NCBI GenBank assembly: GCA_044353855.1
Contig: JBILBF010000001.1
Coordinates: forward strand, 186,001 to 250,000
Reading direction: 5' to 3'
Source of the DNA: UKL13-3 sp044353855
GTDB lineage: Bacteria; Bacteroidota; Bacteroidia; UKL13-3
DNA length: 64,000 nt
In this document: piece by piece, positions 51,765-60,830 of the stretch
How positions within the stretch are numbered: position 1 is the stretch's first letter
Layout: each line of letters starts with the position of its first letter
Made by a program: the position numbers and the translations under genes
The notes under the pieces: model-generated
What the model was told of the DNA's origin: nothing
The model's input: only the letters and a program-made list of their open reading frames with translations
The model's database searches: none

Positions 51765-52836
51765 CCGAACAACTCAACATTTTGTGGTCGCTAAATTCAA
51801 ATGCTTTTGCATAATAATTGTAGGATGTAAAAGAGGGGTCGTGTAACATATAATCAATGCGTAATGATGGCATTGCTCCAACATATGTTCGACCTAAACC
51901 CGAACCAGATTCAACAAAAGCATCGTTGAGATTACCTTTTACAGTGCGGTAAGCGTAAGAAGAAGGAGAGTCATTAAAATCACCAACTACAATAATTTTA
52001 TAAGGCGATTGATCTATAAAATCTCTTACCGTTTCGGCTTGTTTTGCCCTTATTACAAAAGCAATTTTGAGTTTATGGGAAATATTTGTTACCGCGTTTA
52101 CGGAACTATCATTATCTAGTTTGATATTTTTTACTGCTGTATAATCTTTGTCGTCAAATTTAATGGATTGAAGATGGGTATTTACAATTCGAATAGTGTC
52201 ATCAAATGCTACAATATCTATAAAAACAGTAAAGTTATCAGACTTTTCATTGTGCTCAACCACACCCGAATCAATGATGGGAAACTTAGAGAAAAAAACT
52301 TGGTGATGTCCATCATTTGCTTTTCCCTGTTCGTCATAGGTAATTCTACAGGTATAATAGTTCTTTAGTTGCTTAAATAGTTTTTTATACATGGGCTTAT
52401 CGGCAGGAGTTCCCAATGCTCTAAATTCTTGAAAACACAACAGCGAGGGATTTATCTTATCCAAAATATCAAAAAATTTATCTGGATCTTGTATTTTTTT
52501 TCCTTCAAAAGCGCCAAAATATTTCATGTTAAAATCTAGAAGGTTAATCGTTTTTTCAACCGAAATCATTTTTTGGGGACTCAATTGAATATAAGATGGC
52601 AAAATTGTATAGCCTAAGCCTATAGCTACCAATGAGTATAAAAACTTGAGCTTAAAAACAGCAACCCAATACACAACAAACAATAAGTTAAAGGCAATAA
52701 TAACTGGATAGGCTAATCCTAAAAAAGCAATTGGCCAATATAACTCGGGGCTAATATAAGGTGCAGCATAACTTAGCAACAACGCTAAAATAGCCAAACC
52801 ATTAAGGGCAAACACAATTCTATTGAGTATAAACAT
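51751..52836 (-). CDS. Membrane-anchored endonuclease/exonuclease/phosphatase-family protein
   Basis: A 361-residue protein with three hydrophobic segments at the N-terminus (FALNGLAILALLLSYA, YWPIAFLGLAYPVIIAFNLLFVVYWVAV in part, LYSLVAIGLGYTIL) followed by an EEP domain. The catalytic motifs are LLCFQEFRA (metal-binding glutamate), VNTHLQS (His), VVGDFNDSPSSYA (Asp-Asn) and SDHKMLS (His). It would cut a phosphodiester, such as DNA, RNA, a phosphoinositide or a sphingolipid; the membrane tether places the domain on one face of the inner membrane. It is third in a run with two rhomboid genes and shares 1 base with the one upstream. Its end overlaps pnuC by 14 bases. Confidence 0.85.
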   Translation of the reverse strand: MFILNRIVFALNGLAILALLLSYAAPYISPELYWPIAFLGLAYPVIIAFNLLFVVYWVAVFKLKFLYSLVAIGLGYTILPSYIQLSPQKMISVEKTINLLDFNMKYFGAFEGKKIQDPDKFFDILDKINPSLLCFQEFRALGTPADKPMYKKLFKQLKNYYTCRITYDEQGKANDGHHQVFFSKFPIIDSGVVEHNEKSDNFTVFIDIVAFDDTIRIVNTHLQSIKFDDKDYTAVKNIKLDNDSSVNAVTNISHKLKIAFVIRAKQAETVRDFIDQSPYKIIVVGDFNDSPSSYAYRTVKGNLNDAFVESGSGLGRTYVGAMPSLRIDYMLHDPSFTSYNYYAKAFEFSDHKMLSCSVKLK

Positions 52837-53699
52837 TAATCGTTACTTGCTTTAAAAAGTTGTTCTTTTTCTTTTTTACTCAAACTATCGTAACCAGATA
52901 TTGAAATTTTGTCCAATATCAAATCAACTTCTTCTGAACTTGGTTTATTTTTATCATCCAATTTCATAAATGTTGTGCGTGTATGGATATTAAGTGTTGA
53001 TTTTTTTACAAATCGGTTTCTGATAAATGCGGGCAATAAGTGTTTTTCTTGGTATAAATATTTGATATAGAAAAAGCCAAAAACAGCCCCACCTATATGC
53101 GCAATATGACCACCTGCATTATGTATTGGTATGTTTACCACATCCAATATAACTGTGACCAATGCAATATATTTTAACCGAATAGTACCCAATAAAACAA
53201 GCTGTATAGGATAATTAGGAAGCAACGTAGCAGCAGCAACTACAATAGCAAGTACACCTGCTGATGCCCCTAAAGCATATGAAGTACTAACAGAAGTAGC
53301 AAAAACCGGAAACAGATTTAGGCAGACTAAAAACAATAATGCCCCAGTTAGTCCTCCGCCAAAATAGGTTTCATATACTTTTTTATTCCCAACATATTCG
53401 TGCAATAAGTTACCTAACCAAAATAACCAAAGCATGTTAAACAACAAATGGAAAAACCCATCGTGTAAAAACATATAGGTTAGCATACTCCATGGCTGCA
53501 TAAATAAGGTGCCCATATGAGCTGGCAACATAAAATGCTTAAGCATTGGAGTAGTTGTATCTCCACCAATACCGGCTAAAAACATAAAAACACGTACAAC
53601 GGCTACCAATAAAAAAACAGCAACATTTACAACTATTATTTTGCGAATAGCATTATTGTTTTTAGTAAATGTATGTTTTAGCTCTTCTATAAAATTCAT
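52836..53699 (-). CDS. Rhomboid-family intramembrane serine protease (second copy)
   Basis: A 287-residue polytopic protein with about six membrane helices and a C-terminal soluble tail. The catalytic serine is in LGASAGVLAIVVAA (GxSx) and the histidine in GGHIAHIGGAVFGFFY. LHDGFFHLLFNMLWLFWLG is the conserved HxxxN region. Rhomboids cleave membrane proteins within or near the membrane; the substrate is unknown. It begins 3 bases after the first rhomboid and ends sharing 1 base with the EEP gene. Confidence 0.93.
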   Translation of the reverse strand: MNFIEELKHTFTKNNNAIRKIIVVNVAVFLLVAVVRVFMFLAGIGGDTTTPMLKHFMLPAHMGTLFMQPWSMLTYMFLHDGFFHLLFNMLWLFWLGNLLHEYVGNKKVYETYFGGGLTGALLFLVCLNLFPVFATSVSTSYALGASAGVLAIVVAAATLLPNYPIQLVLLGTIRLKYIALVTVILDVVNIPIHNAGGHIAHIGGAVFGFFYIKYLYQEKHLLPAFIRNRFVKKSTLNIHTRTTFMKLDDKNKPSSEEVDLILDKISISGYDSLSKKEKEQLFKASND

Positions 53700-53702
53700 A
53701 TA

Positions 53703-54530
53703 TCAATAAAACGAATTTCGATTGGTTTTGTTCCAAACTTTTATCAAAATAAAACCAAACAACATACCACCTAAATGAGCAAAGTGAGCTACATTATCTG
53801 TTGGATTATTGGCAAACCCCTGGTACAATTCAATTGCTCCATAAAATATGACAAAGTATTTTGCTTTTACGGGAATAGGAATAAACATTAAAAACAGTTC
53901 AGTATTGGGAAACAACATACCAAAGGCAAGCAACAATCCAAATACTGCACCTGATGCACCAACTGTGGGCACATTAAGTTTACGCTGTAACATTGCATCT
54001 GCAATTTCTATTGAGCTTTGTGCAAATTGCGGATTGCTGGGTTGGTTTTGCCATTGGCTGATAAAATCGTTTACCATATTGTTGCGAGCAAGTCCAGGAT
54101 CCTTATCAAGCAAACGAACAAAAGCATCAATAGATGGGTCGGAAGAATAGTTTGCAATAGCTGATTTGATGCCATAAATTTCATATCCATTTACTCCTAA
54201 AAGCAATGCCGCTGCTCCAAATGCCGTTACAAAATAATAAACAAAAAAACGCTTAGGCCCCCAGTAATTTTCGAGTACGTTTCCGAACATCCACAACGAA
54301 AACATATTAAAAAACAAATGCATAAAACTTCCATGCATAAACACATGCGTAATCAATTGGTAAGGTTTAAAATGCGTTGATTCGGGATAGTATAACCCTA
54401 GTGATTCATTTAAACTAAAATTAAAACGCATTTCAAAAAGCTCTTTTGCTAAAAAACAAAGCGCATTGATAATAAGTAAATTTTTTACTACAGGTGGAAG
54501 AACTGAAAAGCCTGAACGAAATGAACTCAT
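53703..54530 (-). CDS. Rhomboid-family intramembrane serine protease (first copy)
   Basis: A 275-residue polytopic protein. The catalytic serine is in TVGASGAVFGLLLAFGML and the histidine in HFAHLGGMLFGFILI. HVFMHGSFMHLFFNMFSLWMFG is the conserved H-x-x-x-N region. Between helices it carries an extra soluble loop (about residues 125-180, YEIYGIKSAIANY and following) that is longer than in simple rhomboids. It is first in the three-gene run; a -7 box at 54551-54558 overlaps the upstream terminator. Substrate unknown. Confidence 0.94.
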   Translation of the reverse strand: MSSFRSGFSVLPPVVKNLLIINALCFLAKELFEMRFNFSLNESLGLYYPESTHFKPYQLITHVFMHGSFMHLFFNMFSLWMFGNVLENYWGPKRFFVYYFVTAFGAAALLLGVNGYEIYGIKSAIANYSSDPSIDAFVRLLDKDPGLARNNMVNDFISQWQNQPSNPQFAQSSIEIADAMLQRKLNVPTVGASGAVFGLLLAFGMLFPNTELFLMFIPIPVKAKYFVIFYGAIELYQGFANNPTDNVAHFAHLGGMLFGFILIKVWNKTNRNSFY

Positions 54531-54550
54531 ATAGTTATGTTAGTAAGTTC

Positions 54551-54558
54551 CAAAAATA
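54551..54558 (-). promoter_or_regulatory. Predicted rhomboid-operon promoter, -7 box inside terminator tail
   Basis: The minus strand reads TATTTTTG, exact TAnnTTTG, 20 bases before the ATG at 54530. It abuts the T tract of the rpoD terminator hairpin at 54559-54590. Confidence 0.5.
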
Positions 54559-54590
54559 AAAAACATCTATCAAAGCTGATAGATGTTTTT
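54559..54590 (-). terminator. Terminator downstream of rpoD
   Basis: AAAAACATCTATC (54559-54571) pairs with GATAGATGTTTTT (54578-54590): 13 perfect base pairs with a 6-base loop. On the minus strand the second arm runs into TTTTTTATTTTTG, the tract that also holds the next promoter box. Confidence 0.85.
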
Positions 54591-54691
54591 AGGTAAGTTA
54601 TGTACATTTATTGATTTATAAATTGTACTTTTTTCAAATCGATACAGTCAAATAGAGTTGACTTAATCAAAAAGAAACAATATGCTGAGGC

Positions 54692-55555
54692 TTACCCTAA
54701 ATATGATTTTAAGATTTTGCTTTTAGATGATTTACGCAACCTCCGAAGTGCTTTTTCTTTAATTTGACGAACACGTTCGCGTGTTAACCCAATTTTTTCG
54801 CTAATATCTTCTAGGGTATGAGCAGGCCCACCGTCTAAACCGTAATAAAATTTCAATACATCTTTTTCTTTTTCGGATAAAGTTGAGATAACACGGTTAA
54901 TTTCTTTTTGCAATGATTCGTTGATTAACTGAACATCGGGCCGAGGCTCGTCATTGCTATCCAAAATACCGAGTAGGGTATTGTCTTCTCCATCTGTTAA
55001 AGGTGCATCAATGGATAAATGTCTTCCTGTTGATCGCATTGCATTTTCAACTTCTTGAATTGGAATTTCCATTTCAATAGCAATTTCTTCAACTGTTGGT
55101 TCGCGCTCAAATCGTTGTTCTAATCTTGCAGCTGTGCTTCCAATACGGCCAATTGAACCTACTTTATTTAATGGCAAACGAACAATACGTGATTGATCAG
55201 CCAATGCTTGTAAAATAGATTGACGAATCCACCATACTGCATAGGATATAAATTTAAATCCACGTGTTTCATCAAAACGTTTAGCTGCTTTAATTAATCC
55301 TAAGTTTCCTTCGTTAATTAAATCGCCTAAGGTTAAACCTTGGTTTTGGTATTGCTTAGAAACCGAAACAACAAAACGTAAGTTGGCATTTACCAATCGT
55401 TCCAATGCTACCTGGTCACCTTCTCTAATTCTACGCGCCAATTCTACTTCTTCTTGCGCATCAATCATCGAAACTTTGCTTATCTCGTTAAGGTATTTAT
55501 CGAGAGACTTGCTTTCGCGGTTGGTAAATTGTTTACTTATTTTTAGCTGTCTCAT
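54692..55555 (-). CDS. rpoD: Housekeeping RNA polymerase sigma factor (RpoD/SigA type)
   Basis: A 287-residue sigma-70 protein of the short Bacteroidota form that lacks the long N-terminal region 1.1 of E. coli sigma-70. Regions are clear: 1.2 (LDKYLNEISKVSMIDAQEEVELARRI), 2.1-2.4 (NLRFVVSVSKQYQNQGLTLGDLINEGNLGLIKAAKRFDETRGFKFISYAVWWIRQSI, split by family motifs), region 3 (RLEQRFEREPTVEEIA) and region 4 (TLEDISEKIGLTRERVRQIKEKALRRLR). It directs transcription at the TTG/TAnnTTTG promoters seen in this window. ATG at 55555 starts the conserved MRQLKISKQFTNRES. Confidence 0.95.
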   Translation of the reverse strand: MRQLKISKQFTNRESKSLDKYLNEISKVSMIDAQEEVELARRIREGDQVALERLVNANLRFVVSVSKQYQNQGLTLGDLINEGNLGLIKAAKRFDETRGFKFISYAVWWIRQSILQALADQSRIVRLPLNKVGSIGRIGSTAARLEQRFEREPTVEEIAIEMEIPIQEVENAMRSTGRHLSIDAPLTDGEDNTLLGILDSNDEPRPDVQLINESLQKEINRVISTLSEKEKDVLKFYYGLDGGPAHTLEDISEKIGLTRERVRQIKEKALRRLRKSSKSKILKSYLG

Positions 55556-55803
55556 ATGTTTATCTAACTCTACTTCTTTTTTAAAGGATTGCGAATTTCG
55601 ACAAAAGATAACGCATTTTACTATAAAGTCAAGCGGGCATCTATAAGTGCATAATTAACAGTAAGTTATATTAGGTGATATTAATCAACCTGCAACTATC
55701 CGTGTTTGGCTAGGTGTTTGTAAAGCGCTTGCCAAAATATCAGATTGGCTTTTTCCGTTTTTATTAAGCAATAACAGCTACCTTGCTTACCTAAAATAAT
55801 ATC

Positions 55804-56148
55804 ATGTCTGAATATCCAGCTTGTCCTAATTGTAAATCAACTTATACCTACGAACTAGGTGACTTGCTTGCTTGCCCCGAATGTGGACACGAGTGGAATC
55901 CTTCGCCTGCTGAAGAAGATATACAAGAAGCCGGACTGGTGGTAAAAGATAGCAATGGTGCAATTTTGCAAAATGGCGATTAGGTGGTGGTGATAAAAAA
56001 TCTTCCTGTAAAAGGATCACCAAAGGATATTAAAGTAGGTACCAAAGTTAAAAACATTAAATTGGTGGAAGACGATCATAATATTGATTGCAAGATTGAC
56101 GGATTTGGATCCATGGCGCTGAAGTCGGAGTTTGTTAGGAAGGCTTGA
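55804..56148 (+). pseudogene. phnA: phnA-like gene interrupted by an in-frame amber codon
   Basis: The frame starts with ATG at 55804 as a PhnA-type zinc-ribbon protein: CPNC and CPEC cysteine pairs at residues 7-26, then NPSPAEEDIQEAGLVVKDSNGAILQNGD. It meets TAG at 55981-55983 (codon 60). Without any frame change the rest of the conserved protein continues: VVVIKNLPVKGSPKDIKVGTKVKNI, then DCKIDGFGSMALKSEFVRKA, ending in TGA at 56146-56148. Total about 114 codons, as in intact PhnA. A single base change would restore it. It is either a recent nonsense mutation, an assembly error or a read-through codon; the codon context gives no decision. Confidence 0.82.
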
Positions 56149-56209
56149 TTTACCTATTGTTTTAAACATGTAAACTCTACTAAAATTTACACTTAATTCT
56201 TCCTTACAA

Positions 56210-56950
56210 ATGAAGCACTCCTTTATTGTATTTTGTGCATTTTACTTTGTATTGAACCATGTATTTGCGCAGCGATCTGAACCTGTATTTTCAGAAGGTT
56301 ATTATATTATTCAAGATAAAATTCCGTTTAAAAAAGGCAATTGTACTTTTTGTAATACTGAAACCATGCCCGATAGAATTGTGTTGGACTCCGCAAAAAA
56401 AATGATTGCCCAAAAAGTGAGCAATCCATTTGGGTATGTGTATTACGAATGGAAAAGAAAAGATGGATTTAAAACATTTGAACATATCGTTATTCCATCT
56501 CTGCGGTATCGCGATTTAGCTTATTTTACAGATAGTGGCAATATAAGGCCAGAAGATAAAAATACGTTTAATGCTGCCGTTGATTATTTCATAGGATATC
56601 CAAACCCTAAAAAGCGGTACAATGGTTTTAATATTGCCCAAAAAATAAGAGTGGTAGTTTCTCCGCAAGCAACTGATTCTATTGTTAAGCTTTACAAACT
56701 ACCCAAGCACAAATTGCTGCCCCAAACTAAATGGTGGATAGCATTTAATTTTTACGAATCAGGACATTTACAATCAACAGGATTAATGGTAACAGGGATT
56801 AATGAAAAAAGTATTACAGAACAAAAAACAATACTAACAGATATGCCAACTCCCGACAATACATTTAAAATAGGAGAATGGCTGCATTACGATGAAGCTG
56901 GAAAACAGTTTTATAAAGAAACGCTTACCACCCTAACACGATTACGGTAA
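56210..56950 (+). CDS. Exported protein of unknown function
   Basis: A 246-residue exported protein: signal peptide ending near HVFAQ, mature part with a CTFC motif (residues about 45-48), YVYYEWKRKDGFKTFEHIVIPSLRYRDLAYF and WWIAFNFYESGHLQSTGLMVTG. No transmembrane segment besides the signal. No family recognised. The CxxC pair could hold metal or form a disulfide in the periplasm. It is convergent with feoB, whose stop lies one base after its own. Confidence 0.65.
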   Translation: MKHSFIVFCAFYFVLNHVFAQRSEPVFSEGYYIIQDKIPFKKGNCTFCNTETMPDRIVLDSAKKMIAQKVSNPFGYVYYEWKRKDGFKTFEHIVIPSLRYRDLAYFTDSGNIRPEDKNTFNAAVDYFIGYPNPKKRYNGFNIAQKIRVVVSPQATDSIVKLYKLPKHKLLPQTKWWIAFNFYESGHLQSTGLMVTGINEKSITEQKTILTDMPTPDNTFKIGEWLHYDEAGKQFYKETLTTLTRLR

Positions 56951-59056
56951 TTAACTTAACGTAGTAAACACCAACAAACTGCTCAAATAAGCAAGTGCTG
57001 TCATATACACAAACTGAATAGCGGGCCATTTCCAACTTTTAGTTTCGGTTTGCACCACACTTACAGTACTCATACATTGCAAGGCAAAAGCATAAAAAAC
57101 CATTAAGGATAAAACAGCCGCCACACTATAAATAGGCTTGCCCGTTTGTGGGTCTTTTTCGCTCATCATTTTTTCGCGTATCGAATCCAAATCATCAACA
57201 TCACCACCTACACTATAGATGGTACTCATGGTTCCTACAAATACTTCGCGGGCAGCAAGAGATGTGATGAGTGCAATGCCAATTTTCCAATCAAAACCCA
57301 AAGGTTTAATTACGGGTTCAATCCATTTTCCAAATACTCCGGCATAACTTGCTTGCAATTTTTCGGCATTTTTTTGCGAGGCCAATTTCTCTATTGGAAT
57401 ACTGGTTTCTGTTTGCATCAATTGAGCATATTTTTCATCAATGGCTCGCATATTATTGCGTGGTCCAAATGAAGCAAATGCCCATAGGATAACCGATACT
57501 GCAACAATTATTTTACCAGCACCCCATACAAATGCCGAACCCTTATCATATAAAGTAATAAGCAGATTATGGAGAATAGGTAATTTGTATCCTGGCAATT
57601 CCATTAAAAAGAAATTTTTGCGCTCTGCTTTGATAAAAAACTTGAAAATAAATGCACTAAAAAGTGCCGCACCAAATCCTATTAAATACATAAACATTAA
57701 TACAATACCATGTAAATTAAAAGGCCCCCATTTGGCGGTGGCAGGTATTAACATGGCAATAAGCAACGTGTAAACAGGCAACCGCGCACTGCAACTCATT
57801 AAGGGTGTAACCAAAATGGTAATGAGTTTTTCTTTTTTGTTTTCGATGCTGCGGGTGGCCATAATACTGGGTACGGCACAAGCCATTCCACTAATTAATG
57901 GCACAATCGATTTTCCGTTCATCCCAAATGGCCGCATAATTCTATCCATAATAAATCCTACACGTGCCATGTATCCTACATCTTCGAGAATAGCAATAAA
58001 AGCAAACAGAATAATTATTTGAGGTAAAAAAACCATAACGCCACTTAAACCAGCAAGTACACCATGAACCAATAAATCATTTACAATACCAGCAGGTAAT
58101 GTCTGCTCAACCCATTCTGATGATTTTACAAAACCAATTTCTACCCACTCCATTGGAATAGAGCTCCATGAAAAAATAGCTTGAAATACTAAAAATAGCA
58201 GTCCTAAAAAAATACTAATTCCCCAAAAACGGTGGGTTAAAATCTTATCGGCTCGCTGGGTAATAGAGCGAGCTATTGTTCCCGTTTTTTGTTTTCTACT
58301 CAAGCGCACCGCATCATCTATTAAATGATACCGCTGTAAAATTTCTTGTTCCTGAAAAGCTCTTGCATCAAACTGATGTGTTTCAAAAATGGAACGAATT
58401 TGTTTGGATTTTGTACTAATTAAATGTGCTGCATTTATAGCATATTGAAGGGCTGCGTAGTGGTTTTTTTTATCTGTAAATTCGCTTATTTCTTCTAAAA
58501 ATTTACTGTCTAAAAAATCAATTGGAAAGTACTTTACTTGGTTGCGGGTATGCTCCTGCAACAATTGAGATTTAATATCTGCAACGCCATTTCGTTTACG
58601 TGCATTAATAGCTACAACTGGAATATGAAGAGCTTCTGCTAAAATTTTAGTGTCGTAAAAAATGCCTTTGCGTTCGGCTATATCAACCATATTTAAAGCT
58701 AATACAACAGGCACACCTAAATCGGCAACTTGGGTAAGCAATAATAAATTGCGTTTTAAATTGGATGCATCGGCAATAAACAATACCAAATCCGGAAAAT
58801 TGGTTTCTGATTTATTGCGCAATAATTCATACGTTACCAGTTCATCTGCCGATTTGGGGTACAAACTATATGTACCCGGCAAATCAATTATTTGAGCAAA
58901 AATATCCGCTGATAACTTAGCTGTTCCTGATTTTTTTTCAACCGTAGTACCCGGAAAATTACTAACCTTATAGTTTAATCCAGTTAAAGCATTAAACAAC
59001 GAAGTTTTTCCGCTATTAGGATTACCTACCAATGCAACTGTGAGTTCTTGTTTCAC
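56951..59056 (-). CDS. feoB: Ferrous iron transport protein B
   Basis: A 701-residue inner-membrane ferrous iron transporter with a cytoplasmic GTPase domain. G1 is VGNPNSGKTSLFNALTG, G2 near GTTVEKKSG, G3 DLPGTYSL, G4 NMVD. After the G domain come the membrane part and two Gate segments, with LISGMACAVPSIMATRSI and TPLMSCSARLPVYTLLI, the cysteine motifs thought to line the pore, and GTMSTIYSVGG. Length is on the short side but all parts are present. It lies 7 bases downstream of feoA, with which it works. Confidence 0.95.
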   Translation of the reverse strand: MKQELTVALVGNPNSGKTSLFNALTGLNYKVSNFPGTTVEKKSGTAKLSADIFAQIIDLPGTYSLYPKSADELVTYELLRNKSETNFPDLVLFIADASNLKRNLLLLTQVADLGVPVVLALNMVDIAERKGIFYDTKILAEALHIPVVAINARKRNGVADIKSQLLQEHTRNQVKYFPIDFLDSKFLEEISEFTDKKNHYAALQYAINAAHLISTKSKQIRSIFETHQFDARAFQEQEILQRYHLIDDAVRLSRKQKTGTIARSITQRADKILTHRFWGISIFLGLLFLVFQAIFSWSSIPMEWVEIGFVKSSEWVEQTLPAGIVNDLLVHGVLAGLSGVMVFLPQIIILFAFIAILEDVGYMARVGFIMDRIMRPFGMNGKSIVPLISGMACAVPSIMATRSIENKKEKLITILVTPLMSCSARLPVYTLLIAMLIPATAKWGPFNLHGIVLMFMYLIGFGAALFSAFIFKFFIKAERKNFFLMELPGYKLPILHNLLITLYDKGSAFVWGAGKIIVAVSVILWAFASFGPRNNMRAIDEKYAQLMQTETSIPIEKLASQKNAEKLQASYAGVFGKWIEPVIKPLGFDWKIGIALITSLAAREVFVGTMSTIYSVGGDVDDLDSIREKMMSEKDPQTGKPIYSVAAVLSLMVFYAFALQCMSTVSVVQTETKSWKWPAIQFVYMTALAYLSSLLVFTTLS

Positions 59057-59063
59057 CCGATAC

Positions 59064-59285
59064 TTATTTTAAGTTTACTATTACACAATCTGCATCTTCT
59101 AAGCGCAAACACATTTTATACTCCCCAACAGTAATTGCTATAGGGTCGCCAAAGGGAGCAATATTTTCTAACGATACCGTTTCACCAGGCAACAAACCCA
59201 TCTCTAATAATTTTAAAGAAAGCTCATTATCATTTATATATTCTACAACGGCCTCTTGACCAAATACGAGTTGTGATAATTTCAT
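59064..59285 (-). CDS. feoA: Ferrous iron transport protein A
   Basis: A 73-residue SH3-like protein that acts with FeoB on ferrous iron uptake in the cytoplasm. LSLKLLEMGLLPGETVSLENIAPFGDPIAITVGEY is the typical FeoA stretch (LxxMGLLPG, then PxGDP), given here in two parts across residues 26-60. A -7 box variant (TATTTTCG, minus strand, 59345-59352) lies upstream, back to back with the promoter of the divergent glycosyltransferase gene. No Fur-type box was evident by eye. Confidence 0.93.
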   Translation of the reverse strand: MKLSQLVFGQEAVVEYINDNELSLKLLEMGLLPGETVSLENIAPFGDPIAITVGEYKMCLRLEDADCVIVNLK

Positions 59286-59332
59286 GCATTTAAACGCGCC
59301 TATCGCTTGCTCAACTTTAGGCTTCGTATTAA

Positions 59333-59363
59333 TTGTTAAGACTGCGAAAATAAACTATTTTTG
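59333..59363 (+). promoter_or_regulatory. Promoter of the glycosyltransferase gene (-33 and -7)
   Basis: TTG at 59333-59335, 20 bases, then TATTTTTG at 59356-59363: an exact Bacteroidota promoter. The ATG is at 59390, giving a leader of about 20 bases. A divergent TATTTTCG for feoA lies within the same stretch (59345-59352). Confidence 0.72.
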
Positions 59364-59389
59364 GAATCAATCTTAATAAGATTAAACTC

Positions 59390-60256
59390 ATGAAAATTGT
59401 TGGTTTTACTATTGTTCGCAATGCTATAAAATATGATTATCCTATTGTGGAGTCTATCAACAGTATATTACCCATAGTTGATGAGTACATTGTAGCTGTT
59501 GGTAATTCTGAGGATGAAACCCGACAATTGATTACTTCCATCAACTCTCCTAAGCTAACAATAATAGATACTATATGGGACGACAACTTGCGAGAAGGTG
59601 GCCGTGTATTAGCCGAAGAAACCAACAAAGCTTTTGATGCAATTGGCAATGCCGATTGGTGTTTTTATTTGCAAGGTGATGAAGTGGTACATGAAAAAGA
59701 CCATGAATTAATTGTACAAAAATGCACCGAGTATTTGCCTCAAACGGCAGTTGATGGTTTATTGTTTGGCTATGAACATTTTTATGGTAGTTATAATTAT
59801 GTTGGCGACTCGCGAACATGGTATCGAAATGAAATTAGAATAATTCGGAATGATAAAAACATACGTTCGTACCGGGATGCACAAGGTTTTAGAAAAAATG
59901 GTGAGAAACTACACGTTAAAAAAATTGATGCGCAAATTTACCATTATGGTTGGGTAAAAGACCCCCGATTTCAGCAAGCCAAACAAGAAAATTTTCATAA
60001 AATGTGGCACGATGATGCTTGGGTAAAAAACAATGTTGCCGAAGCTAATGATTATGATTATTCGGTCATTGATTCACTTAAAAAATTTGAAGGAACCCAT
60101 CCAGTAGTGATGACCGAAAGGCTCAATAAAATGAATTGGAATTTTAAATGGAACGCGAACAAAAAGAAATTTAAGGTAAAAGGGTGGTTGCTGTATATTA
60201 TAGAGAAAACAACAGGAATACGATTGTTTGAATATAAAAACTACAAACTGAATTAA
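59390..60256 (+). CDS. Glycosyltransferase, GT-A fold (family 2-like)
   Basis: A 288-residue cytoplasmic-face glycosyltransferase. The GT-A start is VGFTIVRNAIKYDYPIVES, with DEYIVAVGNSEDETRQLI as the nucleotide-binding loop and WCFYLQGDEVVHEKDH carrying the acidic DxD-type motif. ADWCFYLQGDE and a late IYHYGWVKDPR are the kind of blocks found in GT2-like enzymes related to beta-1,4-glucosyltransferases. Donor and acceptor cannot be read. A single transmembrane segment may be present near the end (GWLLYIIEK). It has its own promoter at 59333-59363 and overlaps the convergent gmhA stop by 4 bases. Confidence 0.82.
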   Translation: MKIVGFTIVRNAIKYDYPIVESINSILPIVDEYIVAVGNSEDETRQLITSINSPKLTIIDTIWDDNLREGGRVLAEETNKAFDAIGNADWCFYLQGDEVVHEKDHELIVQKCTEYLPQTAVDGLLFGYEHFYGSYNYVGDSRTWYRNEIRIIRNDKNIRSYRDAQGFRKNGEKLHVKKIDAQIYHYGWVKDPRFQQAKQENFHKMWHDDAWVKNNVAEANDYDYSVIDSLKKFEGTHPVVMTERLNKMNWNFKWNANKKKFKVKGWLLYIIEKTTGIRLFEYKNYKLN

Positions 60257-60819
60257 ATGGTCCGTTCAATAAAATCGATAAGCGAATGGATACATTTTAT
60301 GTGAATCTCTTGCGCTCTATCGGCATAATTTGAATACGGTGCTCTAATCTCCACATCACATAATCCATTCATTTTACCTCCATCTTTTCCGGTAAGCCCT
60401 ACAATTTTGATGCCTTTGCGCTTAGCTACTTCCATTGCATTTAAAACGTTTTTACTATTGCCGCTGGTAGAAATAGCAAGCAATACATCACCCGAATGTC
60501 CAACTGCTTCCAAGTACCTACTAAATACAAATTCATATCCATAATCATTTCCTACACAAGCCATGTGTGAGGCATCGCTAATGGATATAGCTGCAAATGG
60601 TTTACGGTCATCTCGGTAACGTCCCGTGAGCTCTTCAGCAAAATGCATAGCATCACATAAACTTCCTCCGTTACCACAGCTAATAATTTTTTTTTCGTTT
60701 TGCAGTGCCGTTACCATCAGTTTTCCTGCTGCTTCAATGGCCTCAAAATTTTTATCGTTTGCCAAAAACTGACTCAAAATATCAGCTGCTTCAGAGAAAT
60801 GTTGTTTGATAGAATTCAT
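60253..60819 (-). CDS. gmhA: Phosphoheptose isomerase (SIS domain)
   Basis: A 188-residue SIS-domain enzyme that interconverts sedoheptulose 7-phosphate and D-glycero-D-manno-heptose 7-phosphate, for lipopolysaccharide core or S-layer heptose. The motifs are CGNGGSLCDAMHFAEELTGRY, ISISDASHMACVGNDYGYEFVFSRYLEAVG and ISTSGNSKNVLNAMEVAKRKG with the phosphate-binding serines, then EIHIKCIHSLIDFIERTI. It lies 11 bases downstream of dsbD and is probably co-transcribed with it. No other heptose gene (hldE, gmhB) is in the window. Confidence 0.9.
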   Translation of the reverse strand: MNSIKQHFSEAADILSQFLANDKNFEAIEAAGKLMVTALQNEKKIISCGNGGSLCDAMHFAEELTGRYRDDRKPFAAISISDASHMACVGNDYGYEFVFSRYLEAVGHSGDVLLAISTSGNSKNVLNAMEVAKRKGIKIVGLTGKDGGKMNGLCDVEIRAPYSNYADRAQEIHIKCIHSLIDFIERTI

Positions 60820-60830
60820 TTACGTTATGC

